A DNA stretch of 64,000 nt from [Clostridium] methylpentosum DSM 5476 (GTDB taxonomy: Bacteria > Bacillota > Clostridia > Oscillospirales > Ruminococcaceae), in the NCBI GenBank assembly GCA_000158655.1, contig EQ973338.1:684800-748799 (forward strand), read 5' to 3'. The notes beneath the pieces are model-generated. The model searched no databases, was not told the DNA's origin, and saw only the letters and a program-made list of their open reading frames with translations. A program made the position numbers and the translations under genes. This document shows positions 19,858 to 27,465 of this stretch, in pieces. How positions within the stretch are numbered: the first letter of the stretch is position 1; each line of letters begins with the position of its first letter.

Positions 19858-20427
19858 TCAGCATTCATAGGTTTTGAGGATGTTCTCGGCCACCGCACGG
19901 CGGGTCAGGCGCAGGTCCATCGCCTGCTTTTCAATGTATCGGTGCGCCTGTGGTTCGGTGAGCTTAAGCACCTGAATCAGCACGCACTTTGCGCGGTTGA
20001 CGAGTCGAATTTCCTCAATTTTATTCTGTAATTTATCATTCTCGGTCTTTAAACCCAATATGCGCCGACGCGTCACCATCACCAGCTTGATCGACTGGTA
20101 AAACAGCTGCCGGCTCAGCGGCTTGGAGACAACCAGCACGCCAAAATCCTCCACCTGTGCGGAAATATCGTCGGCAAGCTCGCTTTTGACGAGGAGAATC
20201 ACCCCTGCCGAGCTGCTTTCAGCCGCCTGCACCGACAGGTCGTGCCCAAATTCGTCCGACAGTGGAGCGTTGATCACCACCAAATCGAAATCCCCCTGCA
20301 CCAAACAGCGGCGCGCCTCCCCGCCGCTGCTGACGGGGAGAACGCGGGAAAACCCATCCGCCTTGAGCAGAGCGGCGAGCGAGTCCCTGCTTTTGTCGGC
20401 GCCTGCCGCAAGTAAAACGGTATCCAC
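19858..20427 (-). CDS. ANTAR-domain RNA-binding antiterminator with pseudo-receiver
   Basis: A 189-residue regulator. Residues 1-115 form a receiver-like domain, but the phosphoacceptor position reads VVINAPL (Asn53 instead of Asp), so classical phosphorylation is unlikely. The conserved Lys remains (VVSKPLS, Lys106). A coiled coil (about 118-145) leads into the ANTAR domain (about 127-187: NRAKCVLIQ, EPQAHRYIEKQAM, RRAVAENIL). ANTAR proteins bind small hairpins with A1/G4 hexaloops and prevent nearby terminators from forming. The start is GTG at 20427, preceded by a GGGGGA stretch. It lies between glnA and dapF. The hexaloop/terminator leaders at 27095-27161, 27375-27418 and 30704-30770 are the probable targets. 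What activates the protein is not visible; interaction with glutamine synthetase is one possibility. Confidence 0.9.
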   Translation of the reverse strand: MDTVLLAAGADKSRDSLAALLKADGFSRVLPVSSGGEARRCLVQGDFDLVVINAPLSDEFGHDLSVQAAESSSAGVILLVKSELADDISAQVEDFGVLVVSKPLSRQLFYQSIKLVMVTRRRILGLKTENDKLQNKIEEIRLVNRAKCVLIQVLKLTEPQAHRYIEKQAMDLRLTRRAVAENILKTYEC

Positions 20428-20461
20428 TCAGCCATCCCCCTTCCTGAAACCCGATCAAACG

Positions 20462-21784
20462 TTAGACAATGCTGAAATACGCGTCGTTTTCAAACTTGTC
20501 TTTATCCACCGACGCGAGGTAACGGTTCCACTCGTCCTGCTTGACCTCGAGAAAGGAGTCGATGGTCCGACGGGGCAGCGCGCTGTGTACAAACTCGCTC
20601 TCTCTGGCGGCCTCGACTGCCCGCTCAAGGGTACTTGGGAGCATATCAATCCCTTTGAGCTGCTCCTCGCTCGCGGTGTAGAGGTTGAAGTTGGAGGGGG
20701 GACAAAGCACCCTCTTGTGCCGAATGCCGTCGAGCCCTGCCCGGATGAGCAGGGCAAACGCGAGATAGGGGTTGCAGGAGGGGTCGGAGGAGCGCAGCTC
20801 CATGCGGATGTGCCCCTCTTTGGCCGCCGGGATGCGGATGAGCTGAGAGCGGTTCTGGTGCGACCAGGTGATGAAGTCGGGCGCGTCGTAATGTCCAAAG
20901 CGGTGATAGGAGTTGGTCAGAGGATTTAAAAAGACGGTGATCTCCCGGATTCGGTGGAGAACCCCGGCGATAAAGCTCTCCGCTTCCTTGGAGTGCTCCC
21001 CGCTCTCCCCGCTTTTGAAGATGTTGACCCCGTTTTTCTCAAGGGATATGTTGATATGCAGCCCGCTCCCACTCGTGTTGCCGAGCGGCTTGGGGAGAAA
21101 GGAGGCGAACAGCCCGTTGTTGGCGGCAATCGTCTTGATCACCATCTTGACGGTGGAGAGGTTGTCGGCGGCGCGCAGCGCCCCGCTGTACTCAAAGTCG
21201 ATTTCGTTCTGACCCGGACCCTGCTCGTGATGGGAGCTCTCCGGTTTGATGTCCATCCGCTCGAGAGTGAGGCAGATGTCGCGGCGGACATTTTGGCCCT
21301 GGTCAAGCGGGGAGATGTCGAGGTAACCCGCGTTGTCTTGCGGAATGCGGGTGGGGCGCCCCGTTTCATCGGTCTCAAACAGGTAAAATTCGCACTCCGA
21401 GCCGATGCGGCAGGTGTAGCCTGCGTCGAGACAGGCGCGCTCCGCTTGCCTCAGGATGTAGCGGCCGTCCCCCTCGAACGGGGTGCCATCGGGGTAGCGG
21501 ATGTCGCAGAGGAACCGGACCACCCTACCCTGCTGCGGCCGCCAGGGGAGGACGGCGAGAGTCGAGGGGTCGGGGAACAAAAACAGATCGGATTCCTCAA
21601 TGTTCATAAAGCCTTTGACTGCCGACGCGTCAAACGTCACCCCGTTTGCAAACGCGTCCTCCAGGGTGTCCGCCATGATCGCCAGATTTTTGACCTGGCC
21701 GAAGATGTCGCAGAACATCAGTCGGATGAACTTAACATCGTTTTCCTGCACATATTGCAGCACTTCGCTGACTGTGTACTCCAT
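20462..21784 (-). CDS. glnA: Glutamine synthetase type I
   Basis: A 440-residue GSI that makes glutamine from glutamate, ammonia and ATP. Visible are the N-terminal beta-grasp (RLMFCDIFGQVKN), the metal-binding GSECEFYLF, the ATP-site motif SSHHEQGPGQNEIDF, and NTSGSGLHINIS. The adenylylation-type extension of proteobacterial GlnA is absent and the length fits the Gram-positive GSI-alpha kind. The start ATG has GGAGG 8 nt upstream. It lies 45 nt after the GXGXG glutamate synthase gene and 34 nt before the ANTAR gene, inside one long operon. A second synthetase of type III is encoded at 28510. Confidence 0.95.
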   Translation of the reverse strand: MEYTVSEVLQYVQENDVKFIRLMFCDIFGQVKNLAIMADTLEDAFANGVTFDASAVKGFMNIEESDLFLFPDPSTLAVLPWRPQQGRVVRFLCDIRYPDGTPFEGDGRYILRQAERACLDAGYTCRIGSECEFYLFETDETGRPTRIPQDNAGYLDISPLDQGQNVRRDICLTLERMDIKPESSHHEQGPGQNEIDFEYSGALRAADNLSTVKMVIKTIAANNGLFASFLPKPLGNTSGSGLHINISLEKNGVNIFKSGESGEHSKEAESFIAGVLHRIREITVFLNPLTNSYHRFGHYDAPDFITWSHQNRSQLIRIPAAKEGHIRMELRSSDPSCNPYLAFALLIRAGLDGIRHKRVLCPPSNFNLYTASEEQLKGIDMLPSTLERAVEAARESEFVHSALPRRTIDSFLEVKQDEWNRYLASVDKDKFENDAYFSIV

Positions 21785-21829
21785 GGATCACGCCTCCTAC
21801 GCTGAATTTCTGTCTTTATTATACACGAG

Positions 21830-22558
21830 TTAGTTGTGTGTATAAAGCTGTTTGTAGGGATTTTTTGTGTCAGCGGTGAGAACAAAGAAATGATGGCTGA
21901 GAATTTCCTCCCGGTCCGCGCCGAATTCCACGCAGTAAGTGTCGATATACGCTTGGATTTGCTGAAGATCCTGTGGGGTGGCGTCGTTCGCCACCACCTG
22001 CTTGGGCAGGTCGTGTGGGAGCTTATCGCAGCGCAGATAAATCTTTCCCCCGTGCATTCCGGTTCCGCAGAAATACCCGACCGGAATTTCACTCTCGCAG
22101 CCGAGGCCGAGCACGATGATGATCCCGCCCGCCTGATACTCGCCGAGAAATGAGCCCGCCGCTCCGCCGATGACGAGCACAGGGAGCTTTTCCCGATACG
22201 CTTTCATGTGGATACCGGCCCGATAGCCCGCATCCCCCTTGACGTAGATCCGACCGCCGCGCATCGCGTAACCGGTCGCGTCGCCGGAAGAGCCATGGAT
22301 GAAAATATCCCCGTCGTTCATCGTGTCCCCCGTCGCGTCCTGTGCGTTGCCGTTGACCACGATGCGCGCGCCGTCGAGATATGCCCCGAGCGCGTTGCCG
22401 GGAGTGCCGTTGATGGTGATTGTTTTGCCCCGGAGCCCGTCGCCGATGAAGCGCTGGCCGATGCAGTTGTCAATCGTGACCTCCGCATCCTTTGAATCCC
22501 GGATCAGGTTGTTCAGGGTTTTAAAGTGCATGGTGTTGCGCTCTGCGTTGATCAGCAT
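21830..22558 (-). CDS. Glutamate synthase GXGXG subunit
   Basis: A 242-residue protein equal to the C-terminal right-handed beta-helix domain of GltB. Repeats of the GxxxGxxxxGG type recur (GNALGAYLDGARIVVNG, DATGDTMNDGDIFIHG, DATGYAMRGGRIYVKG). In fused glutamate synthases this domain packs between the amidotransferase and FMN domains, so here it should be the third part of a split enzyme with the genes at 24428 and 25965. The ATG at 22558 has GGAGG 9 nt upstream and overlaps the stop of the flavoprotein gene, indicating translational coupling. Confidence 0.9.
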   Translation of the reverse strand: MLINAERNTMHFKTLNNLIRDSKDAEVTIDNCIGQRFIGDGLRGKTITINGTPGNALGAYLDGARIVVNGNAQDATGDTMNDGDIFIHGSSGDATGYAMRGGRIYVKGDAGYRAGIHMKAYREKLPVLVIGGAAGSFLGEYQAGGIIIVLGLGCESEIPVGYFCGTGMHGGKIYLRCDKLPHDLPKQVVANDATPQDLQQIQAYIDTYCVEFGADREEILSHHFFVLTADTKNPYKQLYTHN

Positions 22559-23787
22559 ACCTGGGCACCTCCTAAAATCTTGTCGCGTTTTTTCTTGGTG
22601 TACGCCATGAGCTGAGGTTTTTCCCGCACCAGCTCAAAATCAATGCTGTCGAGCGGCGTCTGCTCTCGGATAAGGGCGGTGTAGATGCCCGCCCGCTCGA
22701 TGCACCCGATGAGGATATAGCCGATGAGCCTGTTGTCCTTGGTGAACAGCCGCTTGTAGCTCTCTTTCCCCTGTGCAACAAAATCCTCCCCCTCGTAGCT
22801 GCCGGCGGTGATGATGTGCAGCCCGAAAAACCCGATGGCGTTCATCGCCATTGCATGGTCATACCGCTTTTCTCCGCCCGCCATGATGATGCCGGCGCAC
22901 TCCCCCTGCATGTAGGCGTTGGGGAGAAGGGCGAGCACCCTCATCTGCCCCGTTGTGATGTCGAAGCTTTCGGTGCAGTCACCCGCCGCGTAGATGTCGG
23001 GGAGACTCGTGGCACAGCGGTCGTCGGTCAGGATACCACGCCCTACCTCACCGCCGATTGACTGGATGAGGCTGGTGTTGGGGCGGACGCCCACCGCGAG
23101 AACAAGGACATCGAATTCCAACGTTTTGCCGCTCTTAAGATGCGCCTTACCGGGTTCAAACCGCTGTACGCTGTCCGAGAGGTGAAACTCGATCCCCTGC
23201 CCTTCTATATGCCGCTGCACCATGCGGGAGCCCGGGATGTCGAGGATACTCGGAAGAATGCGGTCCGCGAGGTCGACCACCGTGATGGAACCCACTTTGT
23301 CACAGATGCCCTCGGCGCATTTGAGGCCGATAAGACCCGCGCCCACAATGAGCACCCGGCTTTTCGGGGAAATTGCCGCTTCGAGCGCCTTGGCATCGTC
23401 GAGCGTCATAAAGGTGAACTGTTTTTTCACTTGGTCGAGCCCCTCCATCGGGGGAATAAACGGGCGGGAGCCGGTCGCCACCAGCAGCTTGTCGTACGGG
23501 ACGATCTCGTCGTTGTCAAGCAGCAGCTGTTTGCTCTCTTTGCCGATTTTCACCACTGTGCGACCGAGCTTTGTCTTCACCCGGTTGTGCTCATAAAAGC
23601 TGTCCGGCCGGTATTTCATCCGCTGCTCATCCGTCTTGCCGTAAAGCAGATAGGAAATCAGCGGCCTCGAATAGGTGTGGTGGGGCTCATCTGAAATTAG
23701 CGTAATGCTACCCTCCTGGTCCATCTGCCGGATTCCCTCAATACAGCCGATTGCCCCGGCTGAATTTCCAATGATCACATAATTCAT
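22552..23787 (-). CDS. FAD/NAD(P)-dependent oxidoreductase of the glutamate synthase operon
   Basis: A 411-residue two-dinucleotide-fold flavoprotein of the NADH:rubredoxin/nitrite-reductase-like class. The FAD fold begins VIIGNSAGAIGC, a variant of GxGxxG. The NAD(P) fold has VLIVGAGLIGLKCAE, and the second FAD contact is YAAGDCTE. The start at 23787 has AGAGGTGA upstream; an open frame extends farther but covers the ferredoxin gene in another frame. It probably passes electrons from NAD(P)H, via the adjacent ferredoxin, to the FMN subunit at 24428, in place of the usual GltD small subunit. Confidence 0.85.
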   Translation of the reverse strand: MNYVIIGNSAGAIGCIEGIRQMDQEGSITLISDEPHHTYSRPLISYLLYGKTDEQRMKYRPDSFYEHNRVKTKLGRTVVKIGKESKQLLLDNDEIVPYDKLLVATGSRPFIPPMEGLDQVKKQFTFMTLDDAKALEAAISPKSRVLIVGAGLIGLKCAEGICDKVGSITVVDLADRILPSILDIPGSRMVQRHIEGQGIEFHLSDSVQRFEPGKAHLKSGKTLEFDVLVLAVGVRPNTSLIQSIGGEVGRGILTDDRCATSLPDIYAAGDCTESFDITTGQMRVLALLPNAYMQGECAGIIMAGGEKRYDHAMAMNAIGFFGLHIITAGSYEGEDFVAQGKESYKRLFTKDNRLIGYILIGCIERAGIYTALIREQTPLDSIDFELVREKPQLMAYTKKKRDKILGGAQVC

Positions 23788-23792
23788 CCCAA

Positions 23793-24224
23793 TCACCTCT
23801 CTTCGTACACAATCGCATTGTTCGGACAGCAGGCTACGCAGGCAGGTTCCCCGCAGGAATTTTTCAGACAGAGTTCGCACTTCTGCACCACCCCGCCCCC
23901 GTCCGCCGGCAGGATCGCGCCGTAGGGACAGGAGAGGATGCAGGTGTAGCACCCCACGCACTTTTCGTGGTCAAACAGAATCACCCCATCCTGCACCGAC
24001 AAAGCTCCAGTGATGCACCCTTTGACACAGAGCGGCTCCTCGCAATGACGACAGGACACGGCAAAATTCACCTTGTCCCCCTCCTCCACCTGAATCCGCG
24101 GGTTGATTTTTACATCTTTTAGCGCTGACGCCATATCGTCCTTGCCCGAATTAGCAAAGGCACAAAAATATTCACACCGGTGGCATCCCAGACACCACTC
24201 TTCATTTACATAAATTCGCTTCAT
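23793..24224 (-). CDS. 4Fe-4S dicluster ferredoxin, electron carrier
   Basis: A 143-residue protein with four cysteine clusters: CLGCHRCEYFC, CRHCEEPLCVKGC, CVGCYTCILSCPYG and CELCLKNSCGEPACVACCP. It resembles the HycB/DmsB-like electron-transfer subunits and can hold several 4Fe-4S clusters. ATG at 24224 has AAAGG 8 nt upstream; a GTG three codons earlier is less likely. It ends 5 nt before the flavoprotein start and lies in the glutamate synthase operon, so it probably links the flavoprotein to the FMN subunit. Confidence 0.88.
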   Translation of the reverse strand: MKRIYVNEEWCLGCHRCEYFCAFANSGKDDMASALKDVKINPRIQVEEGDKVNFAVSCRHCEEPLCVKGCITGALSVQDGVILFDHEKCVGCYTCILSCPYGAILPADGGGVVQKCELCLKNSCGEPACVACCPNNAIVYEER

Positions 24225-24255
24225 CGCACTCACCTTTCTGGGGGTAGAATTGCTT

Positions 24256-24422
24256 GGGGCTCCGCCCCATACCCCGCTTAGGGGCCTTTTGAAAAAGGCC
24301 CCTAAGAACCCCGAAAACTTTAAATTTCGCTCATCCTCCGGATGGGCGGAATTTAAAGTTCTTGGGATTGTTAAGGGCTTCTTTCAAGAAGCCCTTAACC
24401 GGAGTCTGAGGCAGCGCCTCAG
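24256..24422. repeat. Row of five palindromes between gltS-type gene and ferredoxin gene
   Basis: The 203-nt gap inside the operon is filled with hairpins: GGGGC-tcc-GCCCC (24256-24268), TTAGGGGCCTTTT with AAAAGGCCCCTAA (24278-24306), AACTTTAAATT with AATTTAAAGTT (24317-24360), TTAAGGGCTTCTT with AAGAAGCCCTTAA (24371-24398), and CTGAGGC-ag-CGCCTCAG (24406-24422). It looks like a composite intergenic palindromic repeat and may lower downstream expression or act in RNA processing. No open frame is convincing. Confidence 0.75.
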
Positions 24423-24427
24423 GAATC

Positions 24428-25933
24428 CTACTCCCCTGCGTGTTTGATTCCGAGGATGTTGAGCTCGGTTTGGTTGAGGCCGAGGCCGCGGAGCATGAGG
24501 CGGTTGCCTCTGAGGGCCTCGATGGAGTTGATGCCCATACCGCCCATCATTTCTTTGATCTCATGTTCCCAGGCGGTGACGAGGTTGACCAGGCGCTGGG
24601 AGCCGATGTCAGGATTGAGCCGCTTGACGAGCTCGGGGCGCTGGGTTGCAATGCCCCAGTTGCACTTACCGGCGTGGCAGGAGCGGCAGAGGTGGCAGCC
24701 GAGGGCGAGCAGTGCGCTGGTTGCGATGTAAACCGCATCTGCGCCAAGTGCGATTGCCTTGACAACGTCGGCGCTGTTGCGGATGCTTCCCCCAACCAAA
24801 AGGGAGACATTGCCCCGGATTCCCTCGTCGCGCAGACGCTGGTCAACGCTCGCGAGCGCGAGCTCGATCGGGATGCCGACATTGTCCCGGATGCGGGTGG
24901 GAGCAGCGCCGGTTCCGCCGCGGAAGCCATCGATGGCGATGATATCCGCACCGCTGCGGGCGATGCCGCTCGCAATGGCCGCGATATTGTGTACGGCCGC
25001 CACCTTGACAATGACCGGCTTTTTATACTCTGTCGCCTCTTTTAAAGAAAAGACGAGCTGACGCAGGTCTTCGATGGAATAGATGTCGTGGTGGGGGGCA
25101 GGGGAAATCGCGTCCGACCCCTCGGGGATCATCCGGGTGGCCGAGATGTCGCCGACGATTTTGGTGCCGGGGAGGTGCCCGCCAATGCCCGGCTTGGCGC
25201 CCTGTCCAATCTTGATTTCGATTGCCGCACCCGCTTCGAGGTATTCCTTGTGCACGCCAAAGCGGCCGGAGGCAACCTGAACAATGGTGTTTTTGCCGTA
25301 CTGATAAAAGTCCTCGTGCAGACCGCCCTCGCCGGTGTTGTAATAGATTCCGAGCTCGGTGGCGGCGCGGGCCAGACTGGCGTGGGCGTTGTAGCTGATC
25401 GAGCCGTAGGACATGGCTGAGAACAAAATCGGCACGCTCAGCTCGAGCTGGGGCGAGAGGTTGTTGACGAGGTTTCCGCGCCCATCCCGCTCAACTTTGG
25501 TGGGTTTCTGTCCGAGATAGACCTTGGTCTCCATCGGCTCGCGCAACGGGTCGATCGAGGGGTTGGTCACCTGGGAGGCATTGATGAGGATTTTATCCCA
25601 GTACACCGGGAGCTCCTTGGGGTTGCCCATTGAGGAGAGGAGTACGCCGCCAGTACCCGACTGACGGTAGACGTCCTGGATGTTTTCCGCTTTCCAGTTG
25701 GCGTTGTATTTGAATGTGTGGTCGGTTTTGACAATTTTGAGCGCGCGGGTGGGACAAAGCGTCACGCAGCGGTGGCAGTTGACGCATTTGGATTCATCGG
25801 CACGCATCGTCCCAGTCTCGGGATCATAGGAGTGCACCTCGTTTGCACACTGGCGTTCACACACCCGGCAGGCAATGCAGCGCTGCGGGTTGCGGACCAC
25901 TTCGTATTCAGGGTAGATGAAATCAATAGCCAT
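24428..25933 (-). CDS. Glutamate synthase FMN-binding catalytic subunit
   Basis: A 501-residue archaeal-type glutamate synthase large domain. It starts with two 4Fe-4S motifs (CIACRVCERQC, CVNCHRCVTLCPT), followed by the TIM barrel that reductively aminates 2-oxoglutarate to glutamate (LFSAMSYGSIS, YYNTGEGGLHE, KIGQGAKPGIGGHLPG, APHHDIYSIEDL, IDGFRGGTGAAP) and the 3Fe-4S motif CHLCRSCHAGKCNWG. The start has GGAGG 10 nt upstream. The amidotransferase half and the GXGXG domain are separate genes on either side (25965 and 21830), so the enzyme is a three-gene split form. Confidence 0.93.
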   Translation of the reverse strand: MAIDFIYPEYEVVRNPQRCIACRVCERQCANEVHSYDPETGTMRADESKCVNCHRCVTLCPTRALKIVKTDHTFKYNANWKAENIQDVYRQSGTGGVLLSSMGNPKELPVYWDKILINASQVTNPSIDPLREPMETKVYLGQKPTKVERDGRGNLVNNLSPQLELSVPILFSAMSYGSISYNAHASLARAATELGIYYNTGEGGLHEDFYQYGKNTIVQVASGRFGVHKEYLEAGAAIEIKIGQGAKPGIGGHLPGTKIVGDISATRMIPEGSDAISPAPHHDIYSIEDLRQLVFSLKEATEYKKPVIVKVAAVHNIAAIASGIARSGADIIAIDGFRGGTGAAPTRIRDNVGIPIELALASVDQRLRDEGIRGNVSLLVGGSIRNSADVVKAIALGADAVYIATSALLALGCHLCRSCHAGKCNWGIATQRPELVKRLNPDIGSQRLVNLVTAWEHEIKEMMGGMGINSIEALRGNRLMLRGLGLNQTELNILGIKHAGE

Positions 25934-25964
25934 ATCTTAAATTCCTCCAATTTCGGAAGTTCTC

Positions 25965-27059
25965 TTAAAGCGTGACGCCGGGGTTGAGCCGGACGATGAC
26001 CGGTTCCCCCCCTTTTGGAGACCAGAGCCGGTCGAGCTCGGGGGCAACCACGCGGATGGCGCACTCCTCGCTCGCAATGTAGACTCGGTCGCCCCGCTCG
26101 CCCACTACCATGGAGCGGAGCTTGAGCCGGTCGTTGAGCGCCATCATGCCGCCCTCAAATCCGAGCAGGATGGAAAACGGTCCGGTGATGAGCATGCTTG
26201 AAAATGCGTTGCGCAGATAGGTGAGTTTCTCGCGCCTGTCGGGCTCCATCTGCTCAATAGTGCTCCAGAACGGGGCTGCGATCACACTTGCCATCTCCTC
26301 CATCGTCAGTTCCTGCTTGCGCAGCAGGTAATCCACCATGTAGGTGATGACCTCGGTATCGGTGAGCAGATTGCATTTGTAGCCAAACATCTCGATATAA
26401 CGGCGGTTGGCGTCGTAGGAGGAAATTTCTCCGTTGTGCACAATCGAGTAGTCGAGCATGGCAAAGGGATGGGCGCCGCCCCACCAACCGGGAGTGTTCG
26501 TAGGGTAGCGGCCGTGGGCGGTCCAGCAGTAGCCGTCGTACTCCTCAAGCCGGTAGAAATCCCCGACGTCCTCTGGAAAGCCGACTGCCTTAAACACCCC
26601 CATGTTTTTTCCGCTTGAAAAGACGTAAGCACCCTGAATGTTTGAATTGATATTGATGACGCTGCGGGCGACGAACTCTTTTTCGTCCAAGTGGCTGTCT
26701 TTAAGCCTGGTCGGCAGCGGCATCACAAAATACCGCCAGATCAACGGCTCGCCGGTGATCTTTTTGGTTCTTCGCACCGGAATTTTCGAGAGGTTGATGA
26801 TATCGAAATGCCGCTCTAAAAAGCTCTCACACTCTTTTTTCGCCGACAAGTCCTCATAAAAAATGTGAAACGCATAGTATTCTTTATATTGCGGATAAAT
26901 ACCGTATCCCGCAAAGCCGCCGCCCAGACCGTTGGAGCGGTCATGCATGGTGGCAATCGACTCGATGATCGACCGCCCGTTCATCCTCTCCCCACTTTTG
27001 GAGAAGATCCCCGAGATCGCACAGCCGGACGGGATTCTGATTTGTCCTTCTTTCAACAT
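25965..27059 (-). CDS. Glutamate synthase glutamine-amidotransferase subunit
   Basis: A 364-residue class II (Ntn) amidotransferase that releases ammonia from glutamine. SGCAISGIF places the nucleophile at Cys13 after a 12-residue propeptide that would be removed. Other class II features are AHGRYPTNTPGWWGGAHPF and DYSIVHNGEISSYDANR. The length fits a separate GltB N-terminal domain. The start has GAGGAGG 8 nt upstream. It is the first gene of the minus-strand operon and follows a promoter and a hexaloop/terminator leader. Confidence 0.92.
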   Translation of the reverse strand: MLKEGQIRIPSGCAISGIFSKSGERMNGRSIIESIATMHDRSNGLGGGFAGYGIYPQYKEYYAFHIFYEDLSAKKECESFLERHFDIINLSKIPVRRTKKITGEPLIWRYFVMPLPTRLKDSHLDEKEFVARSVININSNIQGAYVFSSGKNMGVFKAVGFPEDVGDFYRLEEYDGYCWTAHGRYPTNTPGWWGGAHPFAMLDYSIVHNGEISSYDANRRYIEMFGYKCNLLTDTEVITYMVDYLLRKQELTMEEMASVIAAPFWSTIEQMEPDRREKLTYLRNAFSSMLITGPFSILLGFEGGMMALNDRLKLRSMVVGERGDRVYIASEECAIRVVAPELDRLWSPKGGEPVIVRLNPGVTL

Positions 27060-27094
27060 AACAGCTTCCTCCTCATTGAGTTGCCTGAAGATGT

Positions 27095-27161
27095 AAAAAA
27101 GGCGTTCACGAACCGACGCAACCCGATGCAGGTTGTGCCAATTCGTGAACGCCTTTGTTCA
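27095..27161 (-). promoter_or_regulatory. ANTAR-type hexaloop overlapping a terminator, gltB1 leader
   Basis: On the minus strand, TGAAC-AAAGGC-GTTCA (27161-27146) makes a 5-bp stem with a six-base loop having A at 1 and G at 4. Loop and 3' arm are also the 5' arm of an intrinsic terminator: AAAGGCGTTCACGAA (from 27156) pairs with TTCGTGAACGCC (27112-27101), then TTTTTT (27100-27095). The two folds exclude each other. Inside lies a smaller CAACC/GGTTG stem. Confidence 0.8.
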
Positions 27162-27169
27162 TTGCTGTT

Positions 27170-27198
27170 ATTATACAGGAAGTGTAGGACGATGTCAA
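27170..27198 (-). promoter_or_regulatory. Consensus sigma-A promoter of the glutamate synthase operon
   Basis: TTGACA (27198-27193), 17 nt, TATAAT (27175-27170) on the minus strand. RNA should start near 27163, just before the hexaloop hairpin. Confidence 0.9.
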
Positions 27199-27333
27199 GC
27201 AGTTTTGCAATATTTTTTTGAATTCAATTCACAATTACTGATTTTTTAAAAATATAAAGTAAGAACCTATATCTTTCTGCAAGTTATATTTTTAAATCTT
27301 GCAAATTGCACAAAACTTTTTTTCAAAAAAGAG

Positions 27334-27362
27334 TTGACAAATCCCTCACAGCGTTGTATACT
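27334..27362 (+). promoter_or_regulatory. Sigma-A promoter of asnA
   Basis: TTGACA (27334-27339), 17 nt, TATACT (27357-27362). It is divergent from the glutamate synthase promoter 136 nt away. Confidence 0.88.
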
Positions 27363-27374
27363 AGCGTCAGAACA

Positions 27375-27418
27375 ACAGCAACGGCGCTGTGGGTCACTCG
27401 ACCTGCAGCGCCTTTTTT
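27375..27418 (+). promoter_or_regulatory. ANTAR-type hexaloop overlapping a terminator, asnA leader
   Basis: ACAGC-AACGGC-GCTGT (27375-27390) is a 5-bp stem with a hexaloop having A1 and G4. GGCGCTG of loop and 3' arm (27383-27389) also pairs with CAGCGCC (27406-27412), followed by TTTTTT, forming an intrinsic terminator 47 nt before the start codon. Confidence 0.82.
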
Positions 27419-27465
27419 GTGCCGTTTGCTAAGGGCAGCTGCCCCGAAGAAAGGATTGTGTAGCG

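Noticed and set aside
24256-24422. CRISPR array
   Set aside because: The hairpins differ from each other and there are no regularly spaced identical repeats or cas genes.
27375-27465. T-box riboswitch for asparagine upstream of asnA
   Set aside because: The leader is only about 95 nt and lacks the T-box sequence and specifier stem; the hexaloop/terminator explains it better.
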